64,000 bases of DNA. Source: G963666705 sp963666705 (GTDB lineage Bacteria; Pseudomonadota; Alphaproteobacteria; CADEGL01). The stretch lies in the NCBI GenBank assembly GCA_963666705.2, contig CAXXKO010000001.1, positions 186,001-250,000 of the forward strand. Reading direction: 5' to 3'. The position numbers and the translations under genes were made by a program. Positions 8,142-17,430 of the stretch are shown piece after piece. Every line of letters begins with the position of its first letter. Position 1 is the first letter of the stretch. The notes beneath the pieces were generated by a model. The model had not been told where the DNA came from. It saw nothing but the letters and a program-made list of their open reading frames with translations, and searched no databases.

Positions 8142-9782
8142 GTGCCCGATTGTATACATTCGAATCGACGTATGATAACCTTGACGCGCGGACGGGGTGT
8201 GGAGTTGTTCGATGACGCGAGGCCGGCGCGTTGCGGGCTTGAGGGGGCTGGCATTGTGGTGAGCGACAAGCCACGACGCCTGCACGCGGACGAATTCGAA
8301 CGCATTCTCACCGCCTGTCCCGTGGTCCTTTACACCCTGGCGGTCGCCGGCGAGGACATGGTCCCGATCTGGGTCAGCGACAATATCTTCCAGCTCATCG
8401 GCCACGCCACGGACGACTTCGTTGGCAACATTCGCTGGTGGCGGACACACCTGCATCCGGACGACCGGGATGCAGCCATGGAGGGAGAGCGGAGGCTTCT
8501 GACCGAGGGTCACGTCGTCCTCGAATACCGCTTCCGGCGGCCTGACGGCACTTATCTATGGATCAGGGACGATATGAACCTCGTCGCCGACGTGGCGGGC
8601 GGCCCGGCCGAGGTCGTCGGCTCGCTGTCGGACATCACGGCGCGCAAACAGGCGGAAGAGTCCGCGCGGGACAGCGAGGCCCAGGCCCAGGCCATCATCG
8701 AGAACATGTCGGACACCTTCTACCGCGCCGATAGGGAGGGGCGGGTCGTGATGGCGTCGCGCGCGGCCACCGATCTGCTCGGATACACGACAGATGAGTT
8801 GATCGGCAAGGAGATAGCTGGCCTTTACGTCGACCCGGGCGGCCGAGATGCGTTCTTGCACCTCTTCTACGAGGCGGGCGGCGATATCACCAACTACGAG
8901 ATGGCCATCCTGCGCAAGGACGGCGGCGTGGTATGGGTTTCCAGCAACGCACGCTATTGGCGAAGTGCCACGGGCGACATCCTGGGAATCGAAGGCACGC
9001 TCCGGGACGTGACCGGGCGCCGGCGTCTCGAGGAGCGTCTGCGCCAATCCCAGAAGATGGAAGCGCTCGGGCAACTGACGGCCGGGGTGGCGCACGAATT
9101 CAACAATATCCTGACCGCGATCATCAATTCCTTGGCCCTGATCGACAGGGGCGTGGAATCCAATTCCGAAGCCCACAAGCTGCTGGAGATCGCCCAGGCA
9201 TCGGCTTGGCGCGGCGCCGACATCACCTCGAAGCTGCTGGCGTTCGGCCGCCGTCAACTGTTGCGGCGGGAGCTGCTCGACCTCAACGAGGTCGTCGGCG
9301 CGTTCAGGGACGTATTGATCAGCACGCTCGGCGACTCGGTCGAGATCGAGACCAACATGCGTCCCGGCCTGACACCCGCCATGATGGACCGGGCCCAGGT
9401 GCAGAACGCGCTTCTCAACTTGGCCCTCAACGCCCGCGATTCGATGCCGGGCGGCGGCCGCCTGACCATCGAGACGGGGACGGCACGCCTGGACCAAGCC
9501 GCGGCCGCCGCGCACCCCGGTGCGGCCCCCGGCGACTACCTCGTGATGAGCGTGACCGACAGCGGCGCGGGCATGACGGCCGAGGAGGCCGCGCATGCGT
9601 TCGAGCCCTTCTACACGACTAAGCCGGTGGGCCAAGGCACCGGCCTCGGCCTCAGCATGGTCCACGGCTTCGCCGAGCAGTCGGGGGGCTTCGTCACCCT
9701 CGAAAGCGAACCCGGCCAGGGCACGCGGGTCGAGCTCCACCTGCCCACGGCCACCGGGGCGGAGACTGCGGCCGAGGCATGA
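8142..9782 (+). CDS. PAS-domain sensor histidine kinase
   Basis: Two PAS/PAC modules come first, at about residues 48-170 and 180-305 counted from 8142. The first ends in RRPDGTYLWIRDD...SLSDITARK and the second in LRKDGGVVWVSSNARYW...LRDVTGRRR. The phosphoacceptor His lies in LTAGVAHEFNN at about residue 318. The ATPase domain has an N box (LNLALNARDSMP), G1 (VTDSGAGM), F box (EPFYTTK) and G2 (GTGLGLSM). There is no transmembrane segment and no receiver domain, so it is a soluble kinase. No response regulator is nearby. The start is uncertain: ATG at 8142 or 8172 and GTG at 8259 are all possible, and none has a strong ribosome site. Signal unknown. Confidence 0.85.
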   Translation: MPDCIHSNRRMITLTRGRGVELFDDARPARCGLEGAGIVVSDKPRRLHADEFERILTACPVVLYTLAVAGEDMVPIWVSDNIFQLIGHATDDFVGNIRWWRTHLHPDDRDAAMEGERRLLTEGHVVLEYRFRRPDGTYLWIRDDMNLVADVAGGPAEVVGSLSDITARKQAEESARDSEAQAQAIIENMSDTFYRADREGRVVMASRAATDLLGYTTDELIGKEIAGLYVDPGGRDAFLHLFYEAGGDITNYEMAILRKDGGVVWVSSNARYWRSATGDILGIEGTLRDVTGRRRLEERLRQSQKMEALGQLTAGVAHEFNNILTAIINSLALIDRGVESNSEAHKLLEIAQASAWRGADITSKLLAFGRRQLLRRELLDLNEVVGAFRDVLISTLGDSVEIETNMRPGLTPAMMDRAQVQNALLNLALNARDSMPGGGRLTIETGTARLDQAAAAAHPGAAPGDYLVMSVTDSGAGMTAEEAAHAFEPFYTTKPVGQGTGLGLSMVHGFAEQSGGFVTLESEPGQGTRVELHLPTATGAETAAEA

Positions 9783-9803
9783 CCGGCCGGTGCGTGGGAA
9801 CGC

Positions 9804-10712
9804 TCACGCCTCGCGCGGGGTCTCCTCGTCCTTCTCGGGCCAGTCGGGGGACATATAGCCGATGCGCCCCCAGTCGGGCGGTACCCGGATGCGTTCGCCC
9901 GCGAGGTGGGCGACGGGTGCGGGCCGTCCGCGCACGATGTCCCACACCCATCTGGTCTCCATGGGTGGGGGCGTCGACATGTAGGGATAGGCGTCGGCGG
10001 CCGCGTAGCCGGTGACGAGAGCCGGACGGCCGCGATCGGTAAGATTAGCGAGCGAGCCGTGGACGCTGCTGGCATCGAAGATGGTCACCGTGCCGGCTGG
10101 GCCGGCAAGCGCCACCGCCGACTCGAGGCCCGCGCGCGCCAGGTCTTCGTGCCGCAGGCGGCCTATCCATTTGCCGTCGTCGTCGTAATGGTCGTAGAGC
10201 ACGCCCCGGTGGCTGCCCGGCACGACCATGATCGGCCCCATCTCCGGCGTCACGTCCTCGAGGTAGGTGAGGGTCGTGATCATGGCCCGGTTGGTCACCG
10301 GAAAGAAGGGGAAGTCCTGGTGCCAGCTTACCGCCCCGCCGATGCGCGCCCATTTGCAATTGATGTAGGCCTCGCGAAAGCGCACGTCAGGGCCGAGGAG
10401 GTCGACCGCCACGTCCACCAGCGTGCCGCGCGAGGCGAAATTCCAGAAGCCGGGGTGGGTCTCGACCACGCGCCGGAGCTGGATGAGGCGCGGCACCGCC
10501 GCCGAATGGCCGGGGGCGAGCATGAATTCGAGGCTGGTTTCAATAAGCGCCCGGCTCTCCTCCACCAGGTCCGCCATCGCCGCCTGGATGCTGGTCAGGG
10601 CCGCGCCCGCGATCAGCCCCTCGAAGCACAGGTAGCCGTCCTCGAAGAAGGCCGCGCGCTGCTCTTCGGTGAGAATGGACGCCGGGTGTGACAGGATCTC
10701 TTCGGGTGTCAT
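9804..10712 (-). CDS. Phytanoyl-CoA dioxygenase (PhyH) family protein
   Basis: A 302-residue Fe(II)/2-oxoglutarate oxygenase of the PhyH family. It has a HxD iron motif in SWHQDFPF, a distal His in SSVHGSLAN, and the 2-oxoglutarate-binding Arg in GRPALVTGY. The N-terminus EEQRAAFFEDGYLCFEGLI is typical of the family. An upstream start adds 30 residues, but the ATG at 10712 follows AAGGGG and starts the conserved part. Members hydroxylate lipids, ectoine or other small molecules; the substrate here is unknown. It ends 21 bp from the convergent kinase gene. Confidence 0.85.
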   Translation of the reverse strand: MTPEEILSHPASILTEEQRAAFFEDGYLCFEGLIAGAALTSIQAAMADLVEESRALIETSLEFMLAPGHSAAVPRLIQLRRVVETHPGFWNFASRGTLVDVAVDLLGPDVRFREAYINCKWARIGGAVSWHQDFPFFPVTNRAMITTLTYLEDVTPEMGPIMVVPGSHRGVLYDHYDDDGKWIGRLRHEDLARAGLESAVALAGPAGTVTIFDASSVHGSLANLTDRGRPALVTGYAAADAYPYMSTPPPMETRWVWDIVRGRPAPVAHLAGERIRVPPDWGRIGYMSPDWPEKDEETPREA

Positions 10713-10882
10713 CGGCGAGCCCCTTGTTCGATCGCCGCGCACGCTAGCATGACGGTGACGCGTACGAAATCCCGCTCGTCCCCCCTCGCCGCTACCGCAC
10801 ACTCGGGTGTTCGGGAGCCTCTTTGGCCGTGGATGAAGGACCGTCGGCTCGTGTGACGTTGAATCGATGAAAGATTAAATAT

Positions 10883-11957
10883 CGTCCCTATCCGGTTAAG
10901 GCAGGTCGTGCGCCCTGGGGTTGCAAGCCGTGGATCAACTGGCGGTATGTGATGGTTGGCCGGGCCATGGCGCGGCTCAGGACGAAGTCGCCGAGGTCGT
11001 CGATCCGCCGGCGGCGGTTGAAGCGATAGGCCCATTCCCGGCCATAGCGCGGCAAGTGCTTGGCGCTGACGCCATGGTAGGTGCCGTTGAGCCAGGTCTT
11101 GAGGTTGCTGAACAGGACGTGGATGATCGGCATCTGCGTCTCGGCGTTCTTGCCTTGGCCTTGGACGGTGGGCTGGTGCCGGTAGACGGCGCCGAGCCCG
11201 GCATAGCCCTTGAAATCGTCGGTCAGCAGGCGCGCGCCCGGCGTCACGGCGGCCCGCACGAAGCCGCCGAGCTGCTCGGCATTGGCCCGGGGCAGGATGG
11301 CAAGTCGCGCCCGGCCGGCGACGAAGCCGCTGCCCTCGACCCCCTTGCCCGGCGCCACCGCCACCTTCTCCACCGCCAGCACGAGCAGGCTCTTGTTGGC
11401 ATTGGCCATCCCGCGGCCCCGGCTCTCGGGCTTGCCGCGCCCGCCGTAGTAGCTCTCATCGACCTCGACCATGCCGTCCAGCAACGCATCCGGCCGCTCC
11501 GCCAAGCCATGGCGCAGCTTGTGAGCCATCAGCCATGCGGTCTCATAGCGAAGCCCCAGCTCGCGCGCCAGGAACAGGGCCGAGACCCCGCGCTTGTCCC
11601 GCCCCATCAACCACGCCGCCAGGAACCATTTGGGCAACGGTGTGCGGGTGCGGTGGAAGATGGTTCCCGCCGTCACCGACTCTTGACGACCGCAAGCCGC
11701 GCATTCGAAGACGCGCGCCCGCGCCTTGTGCCGATAGCCCCGCCGGTGCCCGCAGCGGGCGCACGCAAACCCAGACGGCCAGCGTCGATCCGCCAAGGCC
11801 AGGATGCATGATTCCTCGTCTCGGTAGCGCTCTTGGAACGTCAACAAGCCGCTCATGCCCTGTCTCCCGACCAATCCTCAGAGGCGGGAACAGTACACCC
11901 TTAGAGCGAACATATAAAGAACACTCGGTCGCTACCTGCATTAACCGGATAGGGACG
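10883..11957 (-). mobile_element. IS1595-family insertion sequence
   Basis: A complete 1075-bp element with terminal inverted repeats beginning CGTCCCTATCCGGTTAA. It is flanked by a perfect 8-bp direct repeat TTAAATAT at 10875-10882 and 11958-11965. An 8-bp duplication is the usual size for IS1595 elements. It is inserted in the region between the PhyH gene and the divergent HAD gene and may separate either from promoter elements. Confidence 0.9.
10888..11874 (-). CDS. IS1595-family DDE transposase
   Basis: A 328-residue transposase that fills the IS at 10883-11957. The N-terminal zinc-ribbon-like region has CARCGHRRGY and CAACGRQ. It is followed by the ISXO2-like DDE domain with VEVDESYYGGRGKPESRGRG (first Asp and the Gly/Arg-rich loop), LLTDDFKGY (second Asp) and the C-terminal HLPRYGREWAYRFNRR (His-type third position, as is usual in IS1595). 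The frame is intact, so the element may be active. The start could also be the ATG at 11856. Confidence 0.9.
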   Translation of the reverse strand: MVGRQGMSGLLTFQERYRDEESCILALADRRWPSGFACARCGHRRGYRHKARARVFECAACGRQESVTAGTIFHRTRTPLPKWFLAAWLMGRDKRGVSALFLARELGLRYETAWLMAHKLRHGLAERPDALLDGMVEVDESYYGGRGKPESRGRGMANANKSLLVLAVEKVAVAPGKGVEGSGFVAGRARLAILPRANAEQLGGFVRAAVTPGARLLTDDFKGYAGLGAVYRHQPTVQGQGKNAETQMPIIHVLFSNLKTWLNGTYHGVSAKHLPRYGREWAYRFNRRRRIDDLGDFVLSRAMARPTITYRQLIHGLQPQGARPALTG

Positions 11958-12110
11958 TTAAATATAATCTTCAAAACCGATGATGGATCGTCGCTTTGGC
12001 CCGCTGTCCGGCATACGGATGAAGCATGGCCTGCCCGAGCGAGCCGCCGTCGATTTCAGCGGTGGATACCTGCCACGGGATGTCGCATCGAGATTAGGCA
12101 GCGGAGAGAG

Positions 12111-12833
12111 ATGGATTTTTCATCGTTCAAGGCCCTCACCTTCGATTGCTACGGCACCCTGATCGATTGGGAAAAGGGCATGTCCGACATCGTCCGGCCG
12201 TGGTTGGATGAAATGCGGTCAGCGGTAACCCCCGAGGCAATTCTGACCACATACGCAGTCATGAAATGGCGCCACGAGCAGCCGCGGCCAATCATCCTGT
12301 TCACCGATCTCATGCACCGGTGCTGGGAGGATCTCGAAGGCGCCTTCGACTTCCCATCAAGGCCCGACCGCGTGGAGGAGTTCGCGGCCTCGATCGGCCG
12401 CTGGCCGCCATTCTCCGACACCGTTGAGAGCCTGAAGCACCTGGCCCAGCACTATAAGCTCGGCATCCTCTCGAACATCGACAACGTTCCGATGGAGCGG
12501 TCGAAGACGCTTCTCGAGGTGCCGTTCGCGGTGACGGTCACGTCCGAGGATGTGGGATCCTACAAGCCCGACCTCGCCCATTTCGACGCGGCGTTCCGGC
12601 GGTTCGAGGCGCAGGGTATCGCCCGCCACGAAATTCTCCACGTGGCGCAAAGCCAATACCACGATATCGCGCCGGCCAACGCGATTGGCCTGCCGTCGGT
12701 TCGGATAAACCGGCGCCACGACAAGCGCGGCGCCGGTGCAACGATCAAAAGCGACGCGGTCGCGCCGATGACGGTCACCTCCCTGGCCGAGCTGGTCGCC
12801 CTGCAGCGCACCGCCATGACGGAGACCACATGA
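12111..12833 (+). CDS. HAD-family hydrolase, haloacid dehalogenase type II
   Basis: A 240-residue HAD protein. Motif I is FDCYGTLIDW (nucleophile Asp12), motif II LSNIDN, the conserved Lys VGSYKPDLAHF, and motif III VAQSQYHDIAPANAIG. This pattern matches type II haloacid dehalogenases, which replace a halogen on 2-haloacids by hydroxyl, although many members act on other substrates. The ATG at 12111 follows GCGGAGAGAG. Its stop overlaps the start of the next gene as ATGA, so the two are translationally coupled. Confidence 0.85.
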   Translation: MDFSSFKALTFDCYGTLIDWEKGMSDIVRPWLDEMRSAVTPEAILTTYAVMKWRHEQPRPIILFTDLMHRCWEDLEGAFDFPSRPDRVEEFAASIGRWPPFSDTVESLKHLAQHYKLGILSNIDNVPMERSKTLLEVPFAVTVTSEDVGSYKPDLAHFDAAFRRFEAQGIARHEILHVAQSQYHDIAPANAIGLPSVRINRRHDKRGAGATIKSDAVAPMTVTSLAELVALQRTAMTETT

Positions 12834-13681
12834 GAAGCGACGCGAGCAGCTACGAGACATTCAGCAGTCATACGGCGCTACTCACCATCATGGGCGATCC
12901 GATCCGGCAGGCGCGCTCGCCCCAGATGGTCAATGCCATTCTCGCCTGGCGCGGACTCGACGATATGGTGATGGTGCCGCTGCATGTGACCGCCCGCAAC
13001 TTCCCCGCCGTCATCGGCGGTCTGCGTGGGCTCGAGAATTTTCGCGGCTCGATCGTCACGATGCCGCACAAGGAGTCGGTGGTCGCGCTGCTCGACGCAC
13101 TGTCCCCGGAGTGCCGGTAAACCAACGAGTGCAACGTGCTTCGCCGCGATTCGCAGGGCTACCTCAGCGGTACGATGCTCGATGGCGAGGACTTCGTTGC
13201 CGGGTTGCGGAGCGAAGGGTACGAGGTCGCGGGCAGGCGTATTTTTCTCGCCGGTGCCGGTGGGGCCGCTTCGGGAATCGCCTTCGCCCTCGGCAAGCAC
13301 GGGGCCGCGGCGCTTACGCGTTACAATCGCACGCGGAGGCGCGCCGAGCAGCTTGCCGAGCGGGTGAAGGCCACCTGGCCGTCGCTTGAGGTCACTGTCG
13401 GCGACGCCTCCCACTCCGGGTCCGAGATCGCCATCAATGGCACATTGCTCGGCATGAAGGACGATGACCCGATACCCATGGACCCAGCCGGGCTTGCGCC
13501 GGGGATGGTGGCGGCGGACGTGGTCATTCGCCGCGAGGCCACACCCTTCCTGGCCGCGGCGGCCCGCCGTGGCTGTGCCGCCCATAACGGTCTACCCATG
13601 CTCGCCGGCCAAATCGACCTCATGATCGAATTCATGCTCTCCGAGGAAGGCCAGGACCCGAAATCCGGGGAGACCGGCTAG
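12830..13681 (+). pseudogene. Shikimate dehydrogenase-like protein with in-frame stop
   Basis: An AroE-type protein of about 283 codons overlapping the HAD gene by ATGA. The substrate-binding N-terminal part has IMGDPIRQARSPQMVNAILA and SIVTMPHKESV (the conserved Lys). The NAD(P) part has the FLAGAGGAASGIA Rossmann motif and NRTRRRAEQLAERV, and the end has NGLPMLAGQIDLMIEF. A TAA at 13118-13120 interrupts the frame exactly before the ECNVLRRD segment, and the same frame continues to 13681. The break is therefore one substitution or one base error. The pairing with a HAD gene and a nearby GntR regulator suggests a catabolic rather than aromatic-biosynthesis role; that is inference. Confidence 0.82.
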
Positions 13682-13790
13682 TGGCGATAAACCGACGTAA
13701 TAATGCCCGCAATCTTTTGACCGCCTGCTGATCGACAGAGTTGGAATATTATATGCGAACCGAAAAACACCCCTTCCGGACAGGCCTCTA

Positions 13791-14468
13791 GTGGCGTTTG
13801 ACTTGACCGGTTCCGAGGCAACGTCGCGCTCGGCGCCCGATGTGGTCGCCGATGCCCTCCGGGAGGCTATTTTCGAGGGCCGTCTCGTCAGCGGTACGCC
13901 GCTGAAGCAACTGGAGCTCGCCGAGCGGTTTGGCGTGAGTGCCGTGCCGGTTCGCGAGGCATTCCAGAAGCTCGTGGCCGAAGGGCTTGCCATCACCCAC
14001 CGCAATCGGGGCGTCATCGTCGCGCCCATGTCCGAATCCAACCTTCGGGATATTGCCGAGCTGCGGGGCTTGCTCGAGGCGCACGCCCTCAGGCGCTCGG
14101 CGCCAAATCTGACCGAGGTCGACCTTCGCGAGGCGGAGCAGACCCTGCGGCGTGCCCGCGCGGCCAAGGAGAAGGGAGAGCAAGCGAGCCTGCACTGGCG
14201 GTTTCACCGGATCCTCTACGGCAAGGCCGACCGCGTTCGCCTGCTCGCGCAGATCGACAGCTTGTTCGTCAATATGAACCGATATGTGATGCCCATGTGG
14301 CATGAGGCGTGGCTGAGCGCGGATTGGGAGGACAGCCACCTCGCCATCATCGTGGCATTGCGGGCCAAGGACGTCGATGGCGCCACCAGGCTCGTCGTCG
14401 CGCAAATCGAGGATGCCGTCACCCGCGTGCTTCAATTCCTCCGCGATCAACAGCACGCCGAGGCGTGA
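13791..14468 (+). CDS. GntR-family transcriptional regulator (FadR/FCD type)
   Basis: A 225-residue regulator starting at GTG. The N-terminal winged helix (about 15-78) contains GTPLKQLELAERFGVSAVPV and REAFQKLVAEGLAITHRNRG. The C-terminal all-helical FCD domain (about 85-215) has LRGLLEAHALRRSA, a metal/ligand-type FHRILYG and DSHLAIIVALRAKD. Such proteins usually repress neighbouring catabolic genes until a small acid binds. The candidates are the HAD/AroE pair upstream and the flavoprotein downstream. The 109-bp region before it is AT-rich (GGAATATTATATGCG) and is the likely promoter. Confidence 0.87.
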   Translation: MAFDLTGSEATSRSAPDVVADALREAIFEGRLVSGTPLKQLELAERFGVSAVPVREAFQKLVAEGLAITHRNRGVIVAPMSESNLRDIAELRGLLEAHALRRSAPNLTEVDLREAEQTLRRARAAKEKGEQASLHWRFHRILYGKADRVRLLAQIDSLFVNMNRYVMPMWHEAWLSADWEDSHLAIIVALRAKDVDGATRLVVAQIEDAVTRVLQFLRDQQHAEA

Positions 14469-14618
14469 GAGCGACGGGCGGCGCCGGGTGCGGGCCGGCC
14501 GCAATCCGCGGCGTTATCACCCCTCACGTCAAAGCCTCGGATCGACATCGAAAAGGTGTCAAAATGGTGACCGGCAATTTTTTGGTGTCGCTTGACGCAC
14601 CACGCTAGCGAGGCGGAC

Positions 14619-16658
14619 ATGGGCCAGTATGACGCGCTTCTCGAGCCCTTGAAGATCCGGAACTTGACGATCCGCAACCGGGTCCTCAGCACGAGCCACG
14701 CGCCTGGCTACGCGCGCGACGGCCAGGTGACGGACCGCTACGTCCGCTATCACGAGGAGAAATCGAAGGGCGGGGTCGGGCTGACCCAGTTCGGCGGCGC
14801 CACCGCGACCTCCATCGAGAACTCCAACGACTACGGCCAGTTGAGCGCGGCCGACGATTCGATCATCGAGGGATTCGCGCGCATGGCCGAGGCCGTCCAT
14901 CGCCACGGCGGCGCCTGCATGGTCCAGCTCCGCCACGGCGGCCGGCGCGAGCGCTGGGACATCGCCAACTGGCTGCCGGCCTTTGCACCCTCCCCCATGC
15001 GCGAGCCCGTGCACCGGGCCTTCCCCGCCGCCATGGACGAGCACGACATCCGCCGGGTGCGCGACGACTACGCCCAGGCAGCACGGCGGGCGAAGGACGG
15101 TGGGCTCGACGGCGTGGAAATCTCTTGCGCCAACCAGACCCTGATCGACCAGTTCTGGTCGCCCGACGTGAACAAACGCGGTGACGAATACGGCGGCGGC
15201 CTCGAGAACCGCATGCGCTTCGGCTTCGAGATTCTGGAGGCGGCGCGGGCACTCGTGGGCGGGGATTTCGTCCTCGGCATCCGCATGAGCGGCGACGAGA
15301 TGATCCAGCAAGGCCTCTCGCACGAGGAGTGCATTGAAATCGCCCAGAGGTGCGCCGCAAGCGGCCTCGTCGATTTCATCAGCATCATGGCGGGCCAGGG
15401 TCGCGACTACCGCTCGAACGCCATCAGCTACGTCGGCATGGACGCGCCGAGCGCCCCCTACCTCCACCTTGCCAGCGCCATCAAGGCGGTGGTGGACCTG
15501 CCGGTGTTCCACGCGACCCGCATCACCGACCCGGCGACGGCGGCGCGGGCGATAGAGGACGGGCATGTGGACATGGTGGGCATGACCCGGGCGCTCATCT
15601 CCGACCCCCACTTCGTCAACAAGGTACGCGAGGGGCGCGAGGACGATATCCGCCAATGCGTGGGCGCCGCCTATTGCGTCGATCGCGTCCTCCAGGGCCA
15701 CGACGCCCTCTGCCTCCAGAACGCTTCAACCGGTCGGGAGGCCGAGCTGCCGCACGCGGTGGCGAAGGCGCCGGCCCGGCGCCGAATCGTGGTGGTCGGC
15801 GCCGGCCCGGCGGGCCTCGAGGCGGCGCGGGTCTCGGCCGGGCGCGGGCACGAGGTGGTGCTGTTCGAGCGCCAAGAGCGCACCGGCGGCCAGATCAATC
15901 TCGCCACCCGCGCCGGCTGGCGCGAGCAGCTCTCCGGCATCTCGCGCTGGCTCGACCAGCAGGTGGGCAGGCTCGGCGTCGATCTCCGCCTGGGGGTCGA
16001 GGCCACGGCCGAGAGCGTCATGGCCGAAAGCCCGGACGTGGTCGTGATCGCCACGGGCGGGACACCCAACCCAGGCTACTTCAAGGGCGTCGACCTCGCC
16101 GCGACGACCTGGGACGTGCTCGCGGGCAAGGTGGCGCCGGCTGAGGCCGTGCTGCTCTACGATGACCACGGCGGCGACCAGGGACCGTCGGTCGCCGAGC
16201 ACATGGCCGAGCGTGGCTCGCAAGTCGAGGTCGTGACGCCCGACCGCCAGCTCATGGCCGAGATGGGCATGGTCAATTTCACGCCCTACCTGCGAAGGCT
16301 CTACGAGCGCGGCGTCGTCATCTCGCCGGACCTCTCGCTCACCCAGGTCTATCGCGAGGGCAACAAGCTGGTCGCCGTCCTGCGCAACGAATTCACGTTC
16401 GAGGAGGAGGAGCGCGTGGTCGACCAGGTGGTGGCCGAACATGGCACCCTGCCCGACGACGACCTTTACCTGGCCTTGAAGTCCCGCGCCTCGAACCTGG
16501 GGGAGCTCGACCTGCGCGCCCTGGTGGCCGGCGCGGTGCAGGCAGCCCGCCACAACGAAGCGGGGCAGTTCCAGATCTTTCGCGTCGGCGACGCCTGGGC
16601 CAGCCGCAACATCCACGCCGCCATCCACGATTCCCTGCGCCTGTGCAAGGATTTGTGA
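14619..16658 (+). CDS. NADH:flavin oxidoreductase / 2,4-dienoyl-CoA reductase-like
   Basis: A 679-residue protein with an N-terminal Old Yellow Enzyme TIM barrel (about 1-340) and a C-terminal FAD/NAD domain (VVVGAGPAGLEAARVSAGRG, about 385). This is the layout of FadH, trimethylamine dehydrogenase and related Fe-S flavoenzymes. The junction carries a Cys motif, QCVGAAYCVDR followed by ALCLQNA. Relative to the C-x2-C-x2-C pattern of TMADH-type enzymes the second Cys is Ala. As far as I recall some relatives share this, so it may not abolish the cluster. The ATG at 14619 after GCGAGGCGGAC is preferred to a TTG at 14592. Likely role: reduction or demethylation of a small organic acid or amine, substrate unknown. 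Confidence 0.83.
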   Translation: MGQYDALLEPLKIRNLTIRNRVLSTSHAPGYARDGQVTDRYVRYHEEKSKGGVGLTQFGGATATSIENSNDYGQLSAADDSIIEGFARMAEAVHRHGGACMVQLRHGGRRERWDIANWLPAFAPSPMREPVHRAFPAAMDEHDIRRVRDDYAQAARRAKDGGLDGVEISCANQTLIDQFWSPDVNKRGDEYGGGLENRMRFGFEILEAARALVGGDFVLGIRMSGDEMIQQGLSHEECIEIAQRCAASGLVDFISIMAGQGRDYRSNAISYVGMDAPSAPYLHLASAIKAVVDLPVFHATRITDPATAARAIEDGHVDMVGMTRALISDPHFVNKVREGREDDIRQCVGAAYCVDRVLQGHDALCLQNASTGREAELPHAVAKAPARRRIVVVGAGPAGLEAARVSAGRGHEVVLFERQERTGGQINLATRAGWREQLSGISRWLDQQVGRLGVDLRLGVEATAESVMAESPDVVVIATGGTPNPGYFKGVDLAATTWDVLAGKVAPAEAVLLYDDHGGDQGPSVAEHMAERGSQVEVVTPDRQLMAEMGMVNFTPYLRRLYERGVVISPDLSLTQVYREGNKLVAVLRNEFTFEEEERVVDQVVAEHGTLPDDDLYLALKSRASNLGELDLRALVAGAVQAARHNEAGQFQIFRVGDAWASRNIHAAIHDSLRLCKDL

Positions 16659-16727
16659 GGCCGGGGGCGGTGGGATTGCGCGACATCGGGGCGGATGGGC
16701 CGCCCCGGAATCGAATGAGAGGCGATC

Positions 16728-17150
16728 ATGAGTTTACGGGTTTTCATCAGTCTCGCCGTCATCCTGCTATCGCCGCTGGCGGCGCAAGCGGGGCAGGATG
16801 CCGACTACAAGAAGGTCGAGCCGCTTCTCGACACCCGGACCACGAATATCGGGCAGCCGATCCGCTACCCGGTGGGTGGGCCGGCGCAGGTCACCTCGCT
16901 GATCGTGACGCTGATGCCGGGGGAGAAGACCGGCCGGCACAAGCATCCCGTGCCACTCTACGGCAACCTGCTCACGGGCGAGATCTCCATCGACTACGGC
17001 GCGGACGGGGTGCGCGCCTACAAGGCCGGTGACGCCTTCATCGAGGCTCTCGATACCTGGCACCACGCTACCAACACGGGCACCGGGCCGGCACGGATCC
17101 TGGCCGTGTTCATGGGCATGGTCGGCACGGGCAACGTCATCCGCCCCTGA
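16728..17150 (+). CDS. Secreted cupin-domain protein
   Basis: 140 residues with a clear Sec signal peptide (ISLAVILLSPLAAQAG, cleavage near residue 22) and a small cupin barrel. The metal motif GRHKHPVPLYGNLLTGE gives two His and a Glu, and TWHHATNTG gives a His in the second motif. Probably a periplasmic metal-binding cupin; its function is not known. A GAGAGGCG ribosome site precedes the ATG. It lies 69 bp behind the flavoprotein gene and may be in the same transcript. Confidence 0.82.
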   Translation: MSLRVFISLAVILLSPLAAQAGQDADYKKVEPLLDTRTTNIGQPIRYPVGGPAQVTSLIVTLMPGEKTGRHKHPVPLYGNLLTGEISIDYGADGVRAYKAGDAFIEALDTWHHATNTGTGPARILAVFMGMVGTGNVIRP

Positions 17151-17169
17151 GCGGGCGATTCCCGGCTCA

Positions 17170-17430
17170 TACCAAGCTGCGGTGATAGGAACCCATTGAG
17201 ACGCTTGTCCAAGTCTTTCGGCAAGGAGAGGTTCGCGCAGCGATGCGGCGCATCGGAAGCGGACCTCGACGCCGTCCGAAAGGCTTGGACAAGCGCCCGC
17301 AGGGTCGCCTCTCCGGCTCCCCGGACGTCGTCGCGAACGCTTGCCGATGCGCCGCATCGCCTGCGCGCCCGTTCCTAGCCGGGGAGCCGGAGAGGCGATC
17401 TCAATGGGTTCCTATCACCGCAGCTTGGTA
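17170..17430. mobile_element. Non-autonomous hairpin element, family B
   Basis: 261 bp bounded by TA at 17170-17171 and 17429-17430, with inverted repeats TACCAAGCTGCGGTGATAGG at both ends. Arm 1 pairs 17202-17221 with 17276-17295 and has an inner CGATGC/GCATCG palindrome at 17241-17255. Arm 2 pairs 17305-17324 with 17379-17398 and has an inner palindrome at 17345-17359. Arm and loop order is the same as in family A, and loop segments such as GGACGTCGTCGCG, GCGCGCC and TCCTAGCCGGGGA-like ends are shared although the stems differ. TA duplication suggests an IS630/Tc1-type transposase. The right end touches the stop codon of the M24 gene. Confidence 0.87.
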
